From Domibacillus sp. DTU_2020_1001157_1_SI_ALB_TIR_016 (GTDB taxonomy: Bacteria > Bacillota > Bacilli > Bacillales > Domibacillaceae): DNA of 64,000 nt. Shown here piece after piece: positions 15,081 to 24,327 of the stretch. The stretch's first letter is position 1, and each line of letters starts with the position of its first letter. The DNA lies in NCBI RefSeq assembly GCF_032341995.1, contig NZ_CP135439.1, positions 248,001-312,000 of the forward strand, written 5' to 3'. Under the pieces are notes generated by a model. That model ran no database searches. It had not been told where the DNA came from and was given only the letters and a program-made list of their open reading frames with translations. A program made the translations under genes and the position numbers.

Positions 15081-18000
15081 ATGGAGATATTCAAAGGGAA
15101 GCCTGTTAATCAAAACTGTTGTACAAACGACGTCTCGACAGATGAAATGGCGTCTATTATAAATTTACACACATGGATGATTAAAACACTCGCCAGCGGC
15201 GATTCACTGCAGACAACGATACAAGCACTGACATCGAAGCTTGAGGAGTATTTTCAACGGAAAACGCACTGTTCTCTTTTGATGGTGAATGAAGAAAATA
15301 GACTTACTGTTGAATATGCACCAACTCTCTCTGAGGAGTATCAGCAGGCGATTCATCTTGTTGAAGCAGGTCCGACAATCGGATCATGTGGAGCTGCTGT
15401 ATGCCGGAAAGAAACCGTTATTTCTCCTGATATTGAGCATGATCCGCTTTGGGAAGATTTTTGTGAGGATGCTCTCCGTTTTGGACTGAAAGCCTGCTGG
15501 TCCAGTCCGATTCTTGTAGAAAACCGTGTTGTCGGTACATTTGCGGTTTACCACTCAGAGGTTTGCACGCCTGCTGCGCATGAAATCGAAATGCTTGAAA
15601 CGTGTGCCAGCCTGGCAGGGCTTGCGATTGAGCGGGACCGGCGGATCAAGCTGGAGAAGCAGCTGCAGGAAAGTGAGCAGCGGTTTAAATCGCTGTTTGA
15701 TTACTATCCTGACTCTGCTTATATTTTTTCACTAGAAGGTCATTTCCTAGATTTTAATCAAGAATCAGAGCCGCTATCCGGCTATAGAAAAGAGGAGCTG
15801 CTTGGGAAAAGCTTTCTTCCGTTCATTGCCTCTCAAGATAGAGAAAGAGTATGGGGTCATTTTAATGAGGCAAAGAAAGGAATCGTCCAGCATTATGAAT
15901 GTAGAGTTGAACATAGAAAAGGAAATCAGTTAATTGTAAGCTTGACCAATGTTCCGATTATGGTGAATGGCGAGGTTGTAGGTGTATACGGAATCGGCCG
16001 TGATGTTACCCGCGAGAAGGAATTGGAAGACGAACTGATGACAACTCATCAAGAAATGGACTACCTTTTTAAAAACCATTCTGGACTTATTTTTAAATAT
16101 AAAAGGGAAAATGACCGGTTTATCCATACATTCGGGGAAGGGCAGCTGCTCAAGCGGATGGGTTTAAAGATAGAAGAAGCAATTGGAAAAACGCTGTATG
16201 ATTTTTTCCCGGCAGAGCTTGCCGCGCGAAAAGAGACATTTTATCAAATGGGCTGGGAAGGAAAAAAAGCGGCCTATGAAGTAGCGTTCAACGATATTCA
16301 CTATAGAGCGGTGTTGAATCCAGTTTTTAAAGATGGACAAGTCGTTGAAGTCATTGTTACATGCAATGATATTACCGAGCTGAAGAAAGCACATGAAGAG
16401 CTGCGGGAGACAAAGGAGCTTTTAGAGTCTTTTGTAAATAATACAGCCGATGCAATCGTGACAGTGAACGATCACGGCCAGATCAACTATGTGAATGAGG
16501 CATATGTGGATTTGTTTGGCTGGCGGGAAGACGAGCTGCTGGGCAAAGAAATTTCGAATGTGCCGGACCACTGTAAGGAAGAATTCACTCATCTTGTCGA
16601 GCTTACCTTTTTAGAAAAAAAGATAAGCCGGTTTGAGACGGAGCGGCTGAGTAAAGACGGAAGAGTTATTCCGGTCAGTGTAACACAATCTCCGCTTAAA
16701 GATAAAAATGGGACGGTAACCGGGGCATCCGCCATCATCCGGGACATTAGCGAGCAGAAAAGGACAGAACGAGAGCTGGAGGAAAACAAGCAGCGTTACC
16801 AGTCTCTCTTCTACTACAATCCAGATCTTGTCTACAGTATGGATGTGAATGGTGCGCTGCTCAATACAAACCTTTCGTTTCATCAAGCATTAGGCTACAC
16901 GCCTGGGCAAGTGAAAGGGAAGAGCTGGGAGCGGTTTGTAGGAGGACAGTCTCTCAACGAAACGAAGCAATATTTTGAGGGGGCATTACAAGGAATGCCG
17001 CAAAGCTATGAGGCAGTCGGTGTTCATCAAAACGGCGAGGAAGTAATGGTTCATACAACGAATATGCCGATTATGGTAGACGGTCAGATTGTCGGTGTTT
17101 ACGGGATTGCAAAGGACATAACGGAACAAAAGAAAGCGCAGCAGGAAATTCTTTCGTTAAAACAACAAATGGAGCTGGTATTGGATTCAATTGGTGACGG
17201 CATTTACGCAATGAATGAAAACTGGGAAATCACTTTAATCAACCCGGCGGGCGCAAAAATGCTTGGTTATGACATACAGGAACTGTTAGGCAAAACACCA
17301 AAAGATACATTCAAGCATCTATATGATCTTGAATGTTGTATGTCCTATCAAACACTCCTTGATGGGAAGAATCGCCATGTAACAGATGAGCTCTTTTTTA
17401 GAAAAGACGGTACCAGCTTCCCTGTCGACTATATCGCTTCCCCTATCTTGGAAAACGGGGAAATTCGGGGAGTCGTTGTTGCTTTTAGAGATATTTCAGA
17501 GAAGAAAATGGCAGAAGAATATTTGCTGAAATCAGCCAAATTAGAAATGGCCGGACAACTGGCAGCGGGAGTGGCTCATGAAATTCGAAATCCACTCACG
17601 AGCATTCAAGGGTTTATTCGATTATTGGAAGAAACGGACAAGCGTGAACCGGAATATTTCTCGATTATAAGATCAGAATTTGAGCGGATTGAAGGCATTA
17701 TTAGTGAATTCTTGGCCCTCGCTAAACCGCAGGCGCTGAACTTTCAAAGAAATGATATAGGACTTATCCTTATGCAAACCATTCATTTAATGAATGCCCA
17801 GGCGATTATGCATAACGTGGAGATTGTTACGGTGATAGAAGAGAGTCTTCCTTTATTTCAATCTGATAAACATCAGCTGAAGCAGGTGTTTATTAATGTG
17901 ATAAAAAATGCGATTGAGGCCACTGCTTCTAAAGGAACATTGACTATTACCTGCAAAAAAACGAATTCCCATCTTCATATCCAATTTCAAGACCAGGGAG

Positions 18001-18194
18001 AAGGAATTTCACCAGAAAGAATCAAGCATCTGTTTGAACCTTTTTACTCTACTAAAGAAAAAGGAACGGGCCTAGGGCTAATGGTCAGTTACAAAATCAT
18101 CGAAGAGCACAAAGGAATGATGCGGGTTGAAAGTGAGGAAGGAAAAGGGACAATGGTTCATATTCTTCTTCCTCTTGCATCCCGGCTCTTATAA
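15081..18194 (+). CDS. GAF/multi-PAS sensor histidine kinase (sporulation-kinase-like)
   Basis: 1037-aa apparently soluble kinase. GAF domain about 25-185 (CGAAVCRKETVISPDI), then five PAS domains starting near 193, 321, 440, 565 and 690, a HisKA domain from about 816 with the phospho-acceptor His833 in GVAHEIRNPLTSIQGF, and a HATPase domain (N box NVIKNAIEA near 939, DQGEG near 970, GTGLGL near 994). No TM segment is visible, so it senses cytosolic signals. No response regulator is adjacent, as is usual for phosphorelay kinases of the KinA/KinE type feeding Spo0F; this target is an inference. The ATG follows AGCAGGAGGGG. Confidence 0.9.
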   Translation: MEIFKGKPVNQNCCTNDVSTDEMASIINLHTWMIKTLASGDSLQTTIQALTSKLEEYFQRKTHCSLLMVNEENRLTVEYAPTLSEEYQQAIHLVEAGPTIGSCGAAVCRKETVISPDIEHDPLWEDFCEDALRFGLKACWSSPILVENRVVGTFAVYHSEVCTPAAHEIEMLETCASLAGLAIERDRRIKLEKQLQESEQRFKSLFDYYPDSAYIFSLEGHFLDFNQESEPLSGYRKEELLGKSFLPFIASQDRERVWGHFNEAKKGIVQHYECRVEHRKGNQLIVSLTNVPIMVNGEVVGVYGIGRDVTREKELEDELMTTHQEMDYLFKNHSGLIFKYKRENDRFIHTFGEGQLLKRMGLKIEEAIGKTLYDFFPAELAARKETFYQMGWEGKKAAYEVAFNDIHYRAVLNPVFKDGQVVEVIVTCNDITELKKAHEELRETKELLESFVNNTADAIVTVNDHGQINYVNEAYVDLFGWREDELLGKEISNVPDHCKEEFTHLVELTFLEKKISRFETERLSKDGRVIPVSVTQSPLKDKNGTVTGASAIIRDISEQKRTERELEENKQRYQSLFYYNPDLVYSMDVNGALLNTNLSFHQALGYTPGQVKGKSWERFVGGQSLNETKQYFEGALQGMPQSYEAVGVHQNGEEVMVHTTNMPIMVDGQIVGVYGIAKDITEQKKAQQEILSLKQQMELVLDSIGDGIYAMNENWEITLINPAGAKMLGYDIQELLGKTPKDTFKHLYDLECCMSYQTLLDGKNRHVTDELFFRKDGTSFPVDYIASPILENGEIRGVVVAFRDISEKKMAEEYLLKSAKLEMAGQLAAGVAHEIRNPLTSIQGFIRLLEETDKREPEYFSIIRSEFERIEGIISEFLALAKPQALNFQRNDIGLILMQTIHLMNAQAIMHNVEIVTVIEESLPLFQSDKHQLKQVFINVIKNAIEATASKGTLTITCKKTNSHLHIQFQDQGEGISPERIKHLFEPFYSTKEKGTGLGLMVSYKIIEEHKGMMRVESEEGKGTMVHILLPLASRLL

Positions 18195-18322
18195 AGTTTA
18201 AAAAATTTACGGCTTGTAAATAAAGGACTTTCGAACGTCTGTGTGGAAAAAGAATGATGTATAGAAGCATTACCTTCCACCGATTGCTGGAAGAATCAAT
18301 ATGAGAAACAGGAGTGATTGGA

Positions 18323-18736
18323 ATGGCGGTTCAGCCATATTTAGTGTTTGATGGAAACTGCGAGGGTGTTCTTTCTTTTTATGAAAATGTATTCGGCACA
18401 GAAGCAAAGCGAATGACATTCGGTGAAGCGCCGCCACATCCAGATCACCCGCTGCCGGAAGAAGCAAAAAGCCGCATTATGCATGCAAATTTAGAAGTAG
18501 AGGGTACAACGCTTATGTTTTCCGATACGTTTCCGGGCACGCCATATGCACCGGGCAGCGCGATCAGCCTGGCACTCGTTGGCTCGGATATGGACAAGCT
18601 TCGCTCTTACTTTGAAGGACTGTCCGTAGGCGGAACGGTGACCATGCCGCTGCAGGAAACGTTCTGGAGCAAGCTGTATGGGCAGGTCCGCGATCCGTTC
18701 GGCATTGACTGGCAGATCAGCTATAGTGAACAATAA
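18323..18736 (+). CDS. VOC family protein (PhnB/YqjE-like glyoxalase-bleomycin fold)
   Basis: 137 aa with the PhnB-type VOC pattern: PYLVFDGNCEGVLSFYENVFG at the start, HANLEVEGTTLMFSD in the middle and DPFGIDWQISY at the end. Such proteins are often annotated as 3-demethylubiquinone methyltransferase-like; the actual reaction is unknown. A GTG at 18314 is in frame, but AGGAG lies 8 nt before the ATG at 18323, so the latter is the start. Monocistronic, closed by a bidirectional terminator shared with helD. Confidence 0.85.
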   Translation: MAVQPYLVFDGNCEGVLSFYENVFGTEAKRMTFGEAPPHPDHPLPEEAKSRIMHANLEVEGTTLMFSDTFPGTPYAPGSAISLALVGSDMDKLRSYFEGLSVGGTVTMPLQETFWSKLYGQVRDPFGIDWQISYSEQ

Positions 18737-18779
18737 GAAAAAACGTGCTCCGGCCCAAAATGGCCGAAGCACGTTTTTT
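18737..18779. terminator. Bidirectional terminator between VOC gene and helD
   Basis: A-tract, stem ACGTGCTCCGGCC / GGCCGAAGCACGT (one mismatch), T6; serves the two convergent genes. The helD stop overlaps the T-tract. Confidence 0.9.
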
Positions 18780-21105
18780 AATTTTCGATAATGGTATACG
18801 TTTGGGGCTCGACGGCCTGCATAAGCGGCGTTTCTTTTCCTGACGAAAACAGGTGAAGCTCATGCATGGCGCGGGTGCAGGCAGTATAAAACAAGTTTCT
18901 CTCCCATTCCCGTCCGTATACATCTTCAGATATGTTAAAAAGCAGAACCGCATCAAACTCGATTCCTTTCGCTAAATAAGTAGGAATGACGACCAGCCCC
19001 TGCTCAAACGTGTACGTTTCCTGGTCGAGCAGTTGAGCGGGAATGTGAGACGACAGCCACGCGTGTACACGCTGGCTCTCCTGCATCGTTTTACAGATCA
19101 CAGCGATCGTCTGATGCTGGTCTCCTTCAAGCATTGAGCGAATACGCGTTAACAGCTTTTGCTGAAGGTCTTCTTCATGATTCGCATATGTTAAAGTCGG
19201 TTTTGTCCCTTCCCGGTTAAATGCTTCAATTTGTTCGCCGCCTTCGATCAATTGTTGTGTAAATTCGACGATCGGCCGGGTGGATCGGTAACTGCGCGTT
19301 AGTGTAATTTTTTCATACGATTCCTTGTTGTCCGGTGTGTCTGTTAAAACGGATGATTCATTCAAGGCCTGCACAAAGATGGACTGGTTTACATCTCCCA
19401 GCAGTGTCATTTTGCTGTATGGAAACAGTGTTTTTAAATACGCAAGCTGAAAGGGTGAATAATCCTGTGCTTCATCAATAAAAACGTGGCGGATATGGGA
19501 AAAAGACTTTTTCCCTTTTAATTGGTCTTGAAAATACAAATAAGCGGTTGCGTCTTCCCAGTCAAGGGTGTGCTGGTCCAGTGTCTCGAGTGTCTTGGCA
19601 CAAACAGAAGCCCAAATAGGCGGGGCCGTCTGCGTACGTGTCTCGAACAGCTGCCGGAAATTGGCTCTTTCATCCACAAAGCCAAGCCGCTTTATCTTGT
19701 TTCTTAAAGGCTGGAATTGTTTGCGCACGACGCTTTTGCTTAAAATACGCCACTCCATGTCTACATCGTTAAAGGTATCTTCTTCCTTCGATTGTTTTTT
19801 CTGGCGCGCGCGGTACGCGTTTAAAAAATCTTCTTTATCTAAAAGCTCTACTTCGTCCCGCACCCATTCTTCGTTTTGTTCAAGGCGCTCCAGTTTTTGA
19901 AGCTTTTTCAGCAGCCATTCCGATACAAGCTCTAACCGGTTCGGCAGCAAAATGGAAGTGGCTAATGTATAAAAGTGCTCTCTTATTTCTTCCGAAGAAA
20001 TGAGAACTTTATCTCGAAAGACAATGTCGTGAAAAAGGAGGCCTTTCTGCGACAGAGAAGTGAGATAATCATCAATAATCTTTTTAAAATCGAGACTCGC
20101 TTTAAATTGAACAGATGCTGCTTCAGCAGGATTCTCCTGCTCTGTTCCCTCCAGCAAAAACTGTTCCAGCTGTTCAAACGGGCTTTGAACGGTGAAGGCA
20201 TTACCAATCCGGTCCTCTACATATTCTTTATAGGTTGTCTGGAGAATATTTTCCTCTCCGAGCTCAGGCAGTACCGTAGACACATAGCTATTGAAAAGGG
20301 GGTTGGGCGAAAATAAAAGCATATTTTCTGCCCGCAATGTCCGGCGGTTGGCGTACAGCAAAAAAGCAATGCGCTGCAGCGCGGCCGATGTTTTTCCACT
20401 GCCGGCTGCTCCCTGCACGATCAGCGTCTGGCTTTTTTGATTGCGGATAATTTGATTTTGCTCCCTTTGAATGGTGGCCACAATATTTTTCATTTGCGCG
20501 CTTGATTTTCCGCCCAAAACCGCCTGCAAAATATGATCGCCGATCGTTAAGCTTGTATCGAATTGGCCGGTAATCTCCCCCTGCTGAATGATAAACTGCC
20601 GTTTTAAAGAGATCTCTCCTTCAATCCGGCCTTCCATCGTATCGTAAGCAGCGGGCCCTGTTGTGTAATCGTAGTACATGCTTGAAATAGGGGCCCGCCA
20701 GTCATAAATTAAAAAATTCTCCTGTGCTTCATCCATTAAGGAAGCGATGCCAATGTAAATAGGTTCCGGCTTCGGTTCGCCGGATTCCTGGAAATCAATG
20801 CGGCCAAAATAAGGGGAACGACGCAGCCGGTCCAGCTTTTTCAGCTCGTTAAACAGCTGCCTGTGGCTTCTTTCTCTTTCCTGAAGCAATTCGGCCTGCT
20901 GCTTAATGCCGGCTTGTGTTTCAATGACATCATCTGGCTCGTCCATATTGACAGTTACATCTTCCCAAAAGTTTTTGCGAAGACCGATAATACCTTCTTT
21001 CAAAGAGCCTGTTTTTTCTTTGATGTCTTCTTCCTTTCGGTCGATCAGATCAATCACTTCGTTTACACGCTGCTGTTCTTTCAGCTGTTCTGTTTCCTGG
21101 TTCAT
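18778..21105 (-). CDS. helD: RNA polymerase recycling motor ATPase HelD
   Basis: 775 aa, the length of Bacillus HelD (774). UvrD-like superfamily 1 ATPase; Walker A IVQGAAGSGKTSAALQR near residue 230, Walker B FIDEAQDYS, motif IV-like TLTRSYRST and C-terminal motif VIPTYLAKGIEFDAV. The N-terminus is a long coiled coil (EQLKEQQRVNEVIDLIDRKE) that in HelD enters the RNA polymerase secondary channel. HelD pries polymerase off nucleic acid and supports recycling and rifamycin tolerance. Monocistronic; sigma-A promoter at 21150-21178. Confidence 0.95.
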   Translation of the reverse strand: MNQETEQLKEQQRVNEVIDLIDRKEEDIKEKTGSLKEGIIGLRKNFWEDVTVNMDEPDDVIETQAGIKQQAELLQERERSHRQLFNELKKLDRLRRSPYFGRIDFQESGEPKPEPIYIGIASLMDEAQENFLIYDWRAPISSMYYDYTTGPAAYDTMEGRIEGEISLKRQFIIQQGEITGQFDTSLTIGDHILQAVLGGKSSAQMKNIVATIQREQNQIIRNQKSQTLIVQGAAGSGKTSAALQRIAFLLYANRRTLRAENMLLFSPNPLFNSYVSTVLPELGEENILQTTYKEYVEDRIGNAFTVQSPFEQLEQFLLEGTEQENPAEAASVQFKASLDFKKIIDDYLTSLSQKGLLFHDIVFRDKVLISSEEIREHFYTLATSILLPNRLELVSEWLLKKLQKLERLEQNEEWVRDEVELLDKEDFLNAYRARQKKQSKEEDTFNDVDMEWRILSKSVVRKQFQPLRNKIKRLGFVDERANFRQLFETRTQTAPPIWASVCAKTLETLDQHTLDWEDATAYLYFQDQLKGKKSFSHIRHVFIDEAQDYSPFQLAYLKTLFPYSKMTLLGDVNQSIFVQALNESSVLTDTPDNKESYEKITLTRSYRSTRPIVEFTQQLIEGGEQIEAFNREGTKPTLTYANHEEDLQQKLLTRIRSMLEGDQHQTIAVICKTMQESQRVHAWLSSHIPAQLLDQETYTFEQGLVVIPTYLAKGIEFDAVLLFNISEDVYGREWERNLFYTACTRAMHELHLFSSGKETPLMQAVEPQTYTIIEN

Positions 21106-21149
21106 TCTCCAAACACATCCCGTTTTTCAAAGTTTTGCCTTCTACTCAT

Positions 21150-21178
21150 TCTATATCACCTTTTCATGCTTTACTCAA
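21150..21178 (-). promoter_or_regulatory. Sigma-A promoter of helD
   Basis: Minus strand: -35 TTGAGT (21173-21178), 17-bp spacer, -10 TATAGA (21150-21155), about 45 bp before the helD start. Confidence 0.6.
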
Positions 21179-21294
21179 ACAACGTATGCACGGCTTGAAC
21201 ATAGTATTTCCAAAAAAACGGTCTGGATCGCATTCCGGGCAGTTTTATGATTCAATGAAAGAGAGTGTACATACTGAATAAGGGAGATGGTTTT

Positions 21295-22272
21295 TTGAAA
21301 ACGTTACCGATTCAAAAGCACGGAGTAAACGCAAGCCGGCTTGTACTTGGCTGTATGGGATTCGGCGGAGGCTGGAGCCGTGATGCCATTACTGAGGAGC
21401 AGGTCAAGCAGGCACATGAAGCAGTGGATGCGGCACTTGAGTCCGGTATTAACTTCTTCGACCATGCAGATATCTATGCATATGGAAAAGCGGAGGAAGT
21501 ATTTGGCCGTGTCTTAAAGGAGCGTCCATCACTGCGCGATGATATTTTAATTCAGTCTAAAACAGGAATTACGTTTCCGGATAAAGAAGCTGGGCTGCCG
21601 ACACGCTACAACTTTTCAAAAGAATACATTTTAAACAGTGTCGATGGTATCCTTTCGCGGCTGGATACGACGTACTTGGACACACTGCTTCTGCACCGGC
21701 CGGATGCGCTAATGGAGCCGGAAGAGGTAGCAGAAGCGTTTCATCAGCTGAAATCGTCCGGAAAAGTGCGTTATTTTGGCGTATCAAATATGAGTGCCGG
21801 GCAAATTAAGCTGCTGCAAAGTGCGATCAGTGACCGCCTTGTTGTGAACCAGCTGGAAATGAGTCTGCATAAAATCGGCTGGCTCGAATCCGGCGTGCAT
21901 GTAAATCAGCCGGCATTTTGTGAAACAATTTTTCCAGAAGGCACACTTGAATACTGCCGGATGGAAAACATCCAAATCCAGGCCTGGGGTCCGCTGGCAC
22001 AGGGAATGTACTCGGGGGCGCCACTTGAAGACAAACCGGAGACGGTGCAGGAAACAGCCGCACTTGTAAAGAGAATGGCGGAGGAAAAAAACACGACTAC
22101 AGAAGCGATCGTACTTGCCTGGCTGATGAAGCATCCGGCCATGATTCAGCCGGTGATCGGCACAACGAGCCCGAAACGAATTCAGGCTTCGGCAAAAGCA
22201 GTCGATGTAGAAATGAGCCGGGATGAATGGTATACCCTTTATGTCGCATCACGCGGCGTGAATTTGCCATAA
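21295..22272 (+). CDS. Aldo/keto reductase (YdhF-like)
   Basis: 325-aa NADP-dependent TIM-barrel oxidoreductase. The catalytic set is visible: Asp/Tyr in FFDHADIYAYGKAEEVFG, Lys in LIQSKTGI and His in LLLHRPD; IGTTSPKRIQ near the C-terminus binds the cofactor. Similar to E. coli YdhF, physiological substrate unknown. The frame opens at 21265, but TTG at 21295 sits 6 nt behind AAGGGAGATGG and begins the family N-terminus (MKTLPIQKHG). Divergent from helD. Confidence 0.87.
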   Translation: MKTLPIQKHGVNASRLVLGCMGFGGGWSRDAITEEQVKQAHEAVDAALESGINFFDHADIYAYGKAEEVFGRVLKERPSLRDDILIQSKTGITFPDKEAGLPTRYNFSKEYILNSVDGILSRLDTTYLDTLLLHRPDALMEPEEVAEAFHQLKSSGKVRYFGVSNMSAGQIKLLQSAISDRLVVNQLEMSLHKIGWLESGVHVNQPAFCETIFPEGTLEYCRMENIQIQAWGPLAQGMYSGAPLEDKPETVQETAALVKRMAEEKNTTTEAIVLAWLMKHPAMIQPVIGTTSPKRIQASAKAVDVEMSRDEWYTLYVASRGVNLP

Positions 22273-22407
22273 AGAAAACCTGGGCCAAGAGCGTAGGCTT
22301 TTCTCAAGAGAGATCGATCTTTTCCAAAAAGAAAGAAATGGATTTGCCGCCGTTCCGCCGCTCGTTTATCATAAAAAGTAGATTGCATAGACAGGAGAGT
22401 ATGGGAA

Positions 22408-23217
22408 ATGTACAAATTAATTGCGATTGATATGGATGGCACGCTTTTAAACGATCACCATGAAGTAACCGATGAAGTGCGCAGCGCCCTTGATGAAGCT
22501 CGGGAACGCGGTGTGAAGGTGGTTCTTTGCACAGGCCGTCCGCTTGCCGGCGTGCGCCGCTACTTAAAGGACCTTCGTCTTGAGGATGAAGAGGATTATG
22601 TGATTGCCTATAATGGTGCTATCGTGCAAAACACACATACAAATGAAGTAGTGTTTAAGCAGTCGCTTGGCTATGAAGATTTCCGCGCACTGCATGATCT
22701 GAGCCTGACGCTTGATACGCCGATGCACTTTTTTGATGCAGAGTATTTATACACGACGAACAAACTGATCAGCCCGTATACTGTACATGAAGCGTTTATT
22801 ACGAAAATTCCATTTCTTCATACAACGGTAGAAGAAGTGCCGACTGACATTGCCATGCCAAAGGTCATGTATATTGATGAGCCGGAACGTCTAGACCGGA
22901 CCATTGCGGCGATTCCTGCTGAAATCAATGATAAATACATGATGGTGAAAAGTGCACCGTTTTATTTGGAGATTTTACATCGCGAAGTCAGCAAAGGAAA
23001 TGCGGTGAAACGCTTGTCTGAGAAGCTGGGCATTAAACAGGAAGAAGTCATGACAATCGGTGACAACGGAAACGACCTGTCAATGATTCAGTTTGCAGGC
23101 TGCGGCGTAGCGATGGAAAATGCGATTCCGATGGTAAAAGAAGCGGCTGATTTTCAAACAAAATCCAACAACGAGCATGGCGTGGCCCATGCAATTCGTG
23201 AATTGGTGCTTGTGTAA
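22408..23217 (+). CDS. Cof-type HAD-IIB sugar phosphatase (YidA-like)
   Basis: 269 aa. HAD motif I IDMDGTLLNDHH, motif II LCTGRP, motif III Lys in SKGNAVKRL and motif IV GDNGNDLSM; a C2B cap lies between. YidA-type enzymes hydrolyse small phosphorylated sugars; substrate not assignable. The ATG follows GACAGGAGAG. The stop codon is 1 bp before repeat array B, which fills the gap to the convergent dehydrogenase. Confidence 0.88.
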   Translation: MYKLIAIDMDGTLLNDHHEVTDEVRSALDEARERGVKVVLCTGRPLAGVRRYLKDLRLEDEEDYVIAYNGAIVQNTHTNEVVFKQSLGYEDFRALHDLSLTLDTPMHFFDAEYLYTTNKLISPYTVHEAFITKIPFLHTTVEEVPTDIAMPKVMYIDEPERLDRTIAAIPAEINDKYMMVKSAPFYLEILHREVSKGNAVKRLSEKLGIKQEEVMTIGDNGNDLSMIQFAGCGVAMENAIPMVKEAADFQTKSNNEHGVAHAIRELVLV

Positions 23218-23218
23218 G

Positions 23219-23322
23219 GCCGGATAAAAAGAATTTAGGCCGGATTTCTATCTGCGATGGCCGGAAAAAGAAGTTTCCGGCCATCAGCGGCTAAAATCCG
23301 GCCTATTTGTTATGTTTCCGGC
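23219..23322. repeat. Phased GCCGGA/TCCGGC array B (3 + 3 hexamers)
   Basis: GCCGGA begins at 23219, 23239 and 23260 (steps 20, 21); after 16 bp TCCGGC begins at 23276, 23297 and 23317 (steps 21, 20). Units pair as a nested dyad: the centre forms GGCCGGAAA...TTTCCGGCC and the next pair TAGGCCGGATT...AATCCGGCCTA. The array occupies the whole gap between two convergent genes, from 1 bp after one stop to the base before the other, so it may act as a bidirectional terminator as well. Confidence 0.85.
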
Positions 23323-24207
23323 TTAAACCAGGGTTTTTCGCTCGCCCGCCAGCAGTAAATAAATAGCCTGCGTCCCTTTATCGTCATGGCCCTGCTCTGA
23401 CAGTTTGTCGTACAGCGATTTAGCGAGTGTAAGGCCTGGTGTATTCATGCCCATGGCCTCAGCTGATTCGATCGCAATGTTCATATCTTTAATAAAGTGC
23501 TTAATGTAAAAGCCAGGTTCAAAATCACCTTTGATCATGCGCGGTGCAAGATTTGCCAGTGACCAGCTGCCAGCGGCTCCGCTTCCGATGCTGCCAAGCA
23601 CCTGCTCTGGATCGAGTCCTGCTTTTTCCGCATACACAATCGCTTCCGCGACACCCATCATATTCGACGCAATGGCGATTTGGTTGCACATTTTCGTATG
23701 CTGGCCTGCACCGGCCGGTCCTTGAAGAATAATATTTTGCCCCATTGCTTCGAGGACGGGTTTTACTGCGTCAAAATCAGCTTGATCCCCGCCGGCCATA
23801 ATCGTTAATGTACCGTTTTTGGCGCCCACATCCCCGCCCGATACCGGTGCATCCAAGACGTGAATGTCTTTCTTTTTGCCTTCTTCATACAGTTTCTCAG
23901 CTAAAAGGGGGCTTGAAGTCGTCATATCAATGGCATACGATCCTGGTTTAGCGTTTGATAAAATGCCATCCTCTCCAAGATAAACGGCTTCTACATCACT
24001 CGGATAGCCGACAATCGTAATGATTACATTCGCTGTCTGCGCCACTTCTGCCGGTGTATCTTTCCAGACAGCGCCTGCGTCGAGCAGTTCCTGCGCCCGT
24101 GCTTTTGTCCGGTTATAAACGACAACCGGGTAGCCTGCCTTCATTAAATGTCCGGCCATGCTTTTTCCCATTACACCTGTTCCGATAAATCCAACCGTTT
24201 TGCTCAT
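23323..24207 (-). CDS. 3-hydroxyisobutyrate dehydrogenase-family oxidoreductase (YkwC-like)
   Basis: 294-aa NAD(P)-dependent beta-hydroxyacid dehydrogenase. N-terminal Rossmann motif GFIGTGVMGKSMAGHL, substrate-binding DAPVSGGDVGAKNG, catalytic Lys in GQHTKMCNQIA, and an all-alpha C-terminal domain. Closest in pattern to Bacillus YkwC and to tartronate-semialdehyde or 3-hydroxyisobutyrate reductases; the substrate is undetermined. The ATG is preceded by AAGGAGT. Monocistronic. Confidence 0.88.
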   Translation of the reverse strand: MSKTVGFIGTGVMGKSMAGHLMKAGYPVVVYNRTKARAQELLDAGAVWKDTPAEVAQTANVIITIVGYPSDVEAVYLGEDGILSNAKPGSYAIDMTTSSPLLAEKLYEEGKKKDIHVLDAPVSGGDVGAKNGTLTIMAGGDQADFDAVKPVLEAMGQNIILQGPAGAGQHTKMCNQIAIASNMMGVAEAIVYAEKAGLDPEQVLGSIGSGAAGSWSLANLAPRMIKGDFEPGFYIKHFIKDMNIAIESAEAMGMNTPGLTLAKSLYDKLSEQGHDDKGTQAIYLLLAGERKTLV

Positions 24208-24327
24208 ATGTAATCGACTCCTTCCAAAAATTGCTTCCTTCTTTATTGTATCAAAAAAACCGGGCGGTTGTTTTAGATTTTACTGTAGGTGGTAAAATGC
24301 TAAAGATAAGAAAAGGAGGAGCACAAA

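Noticed and set aside
22273..22304. Hairpin after the aldo/keto reductase
   Set aside because: Stem is short and mismatched, and no T-tract follows; termination there is unproven.
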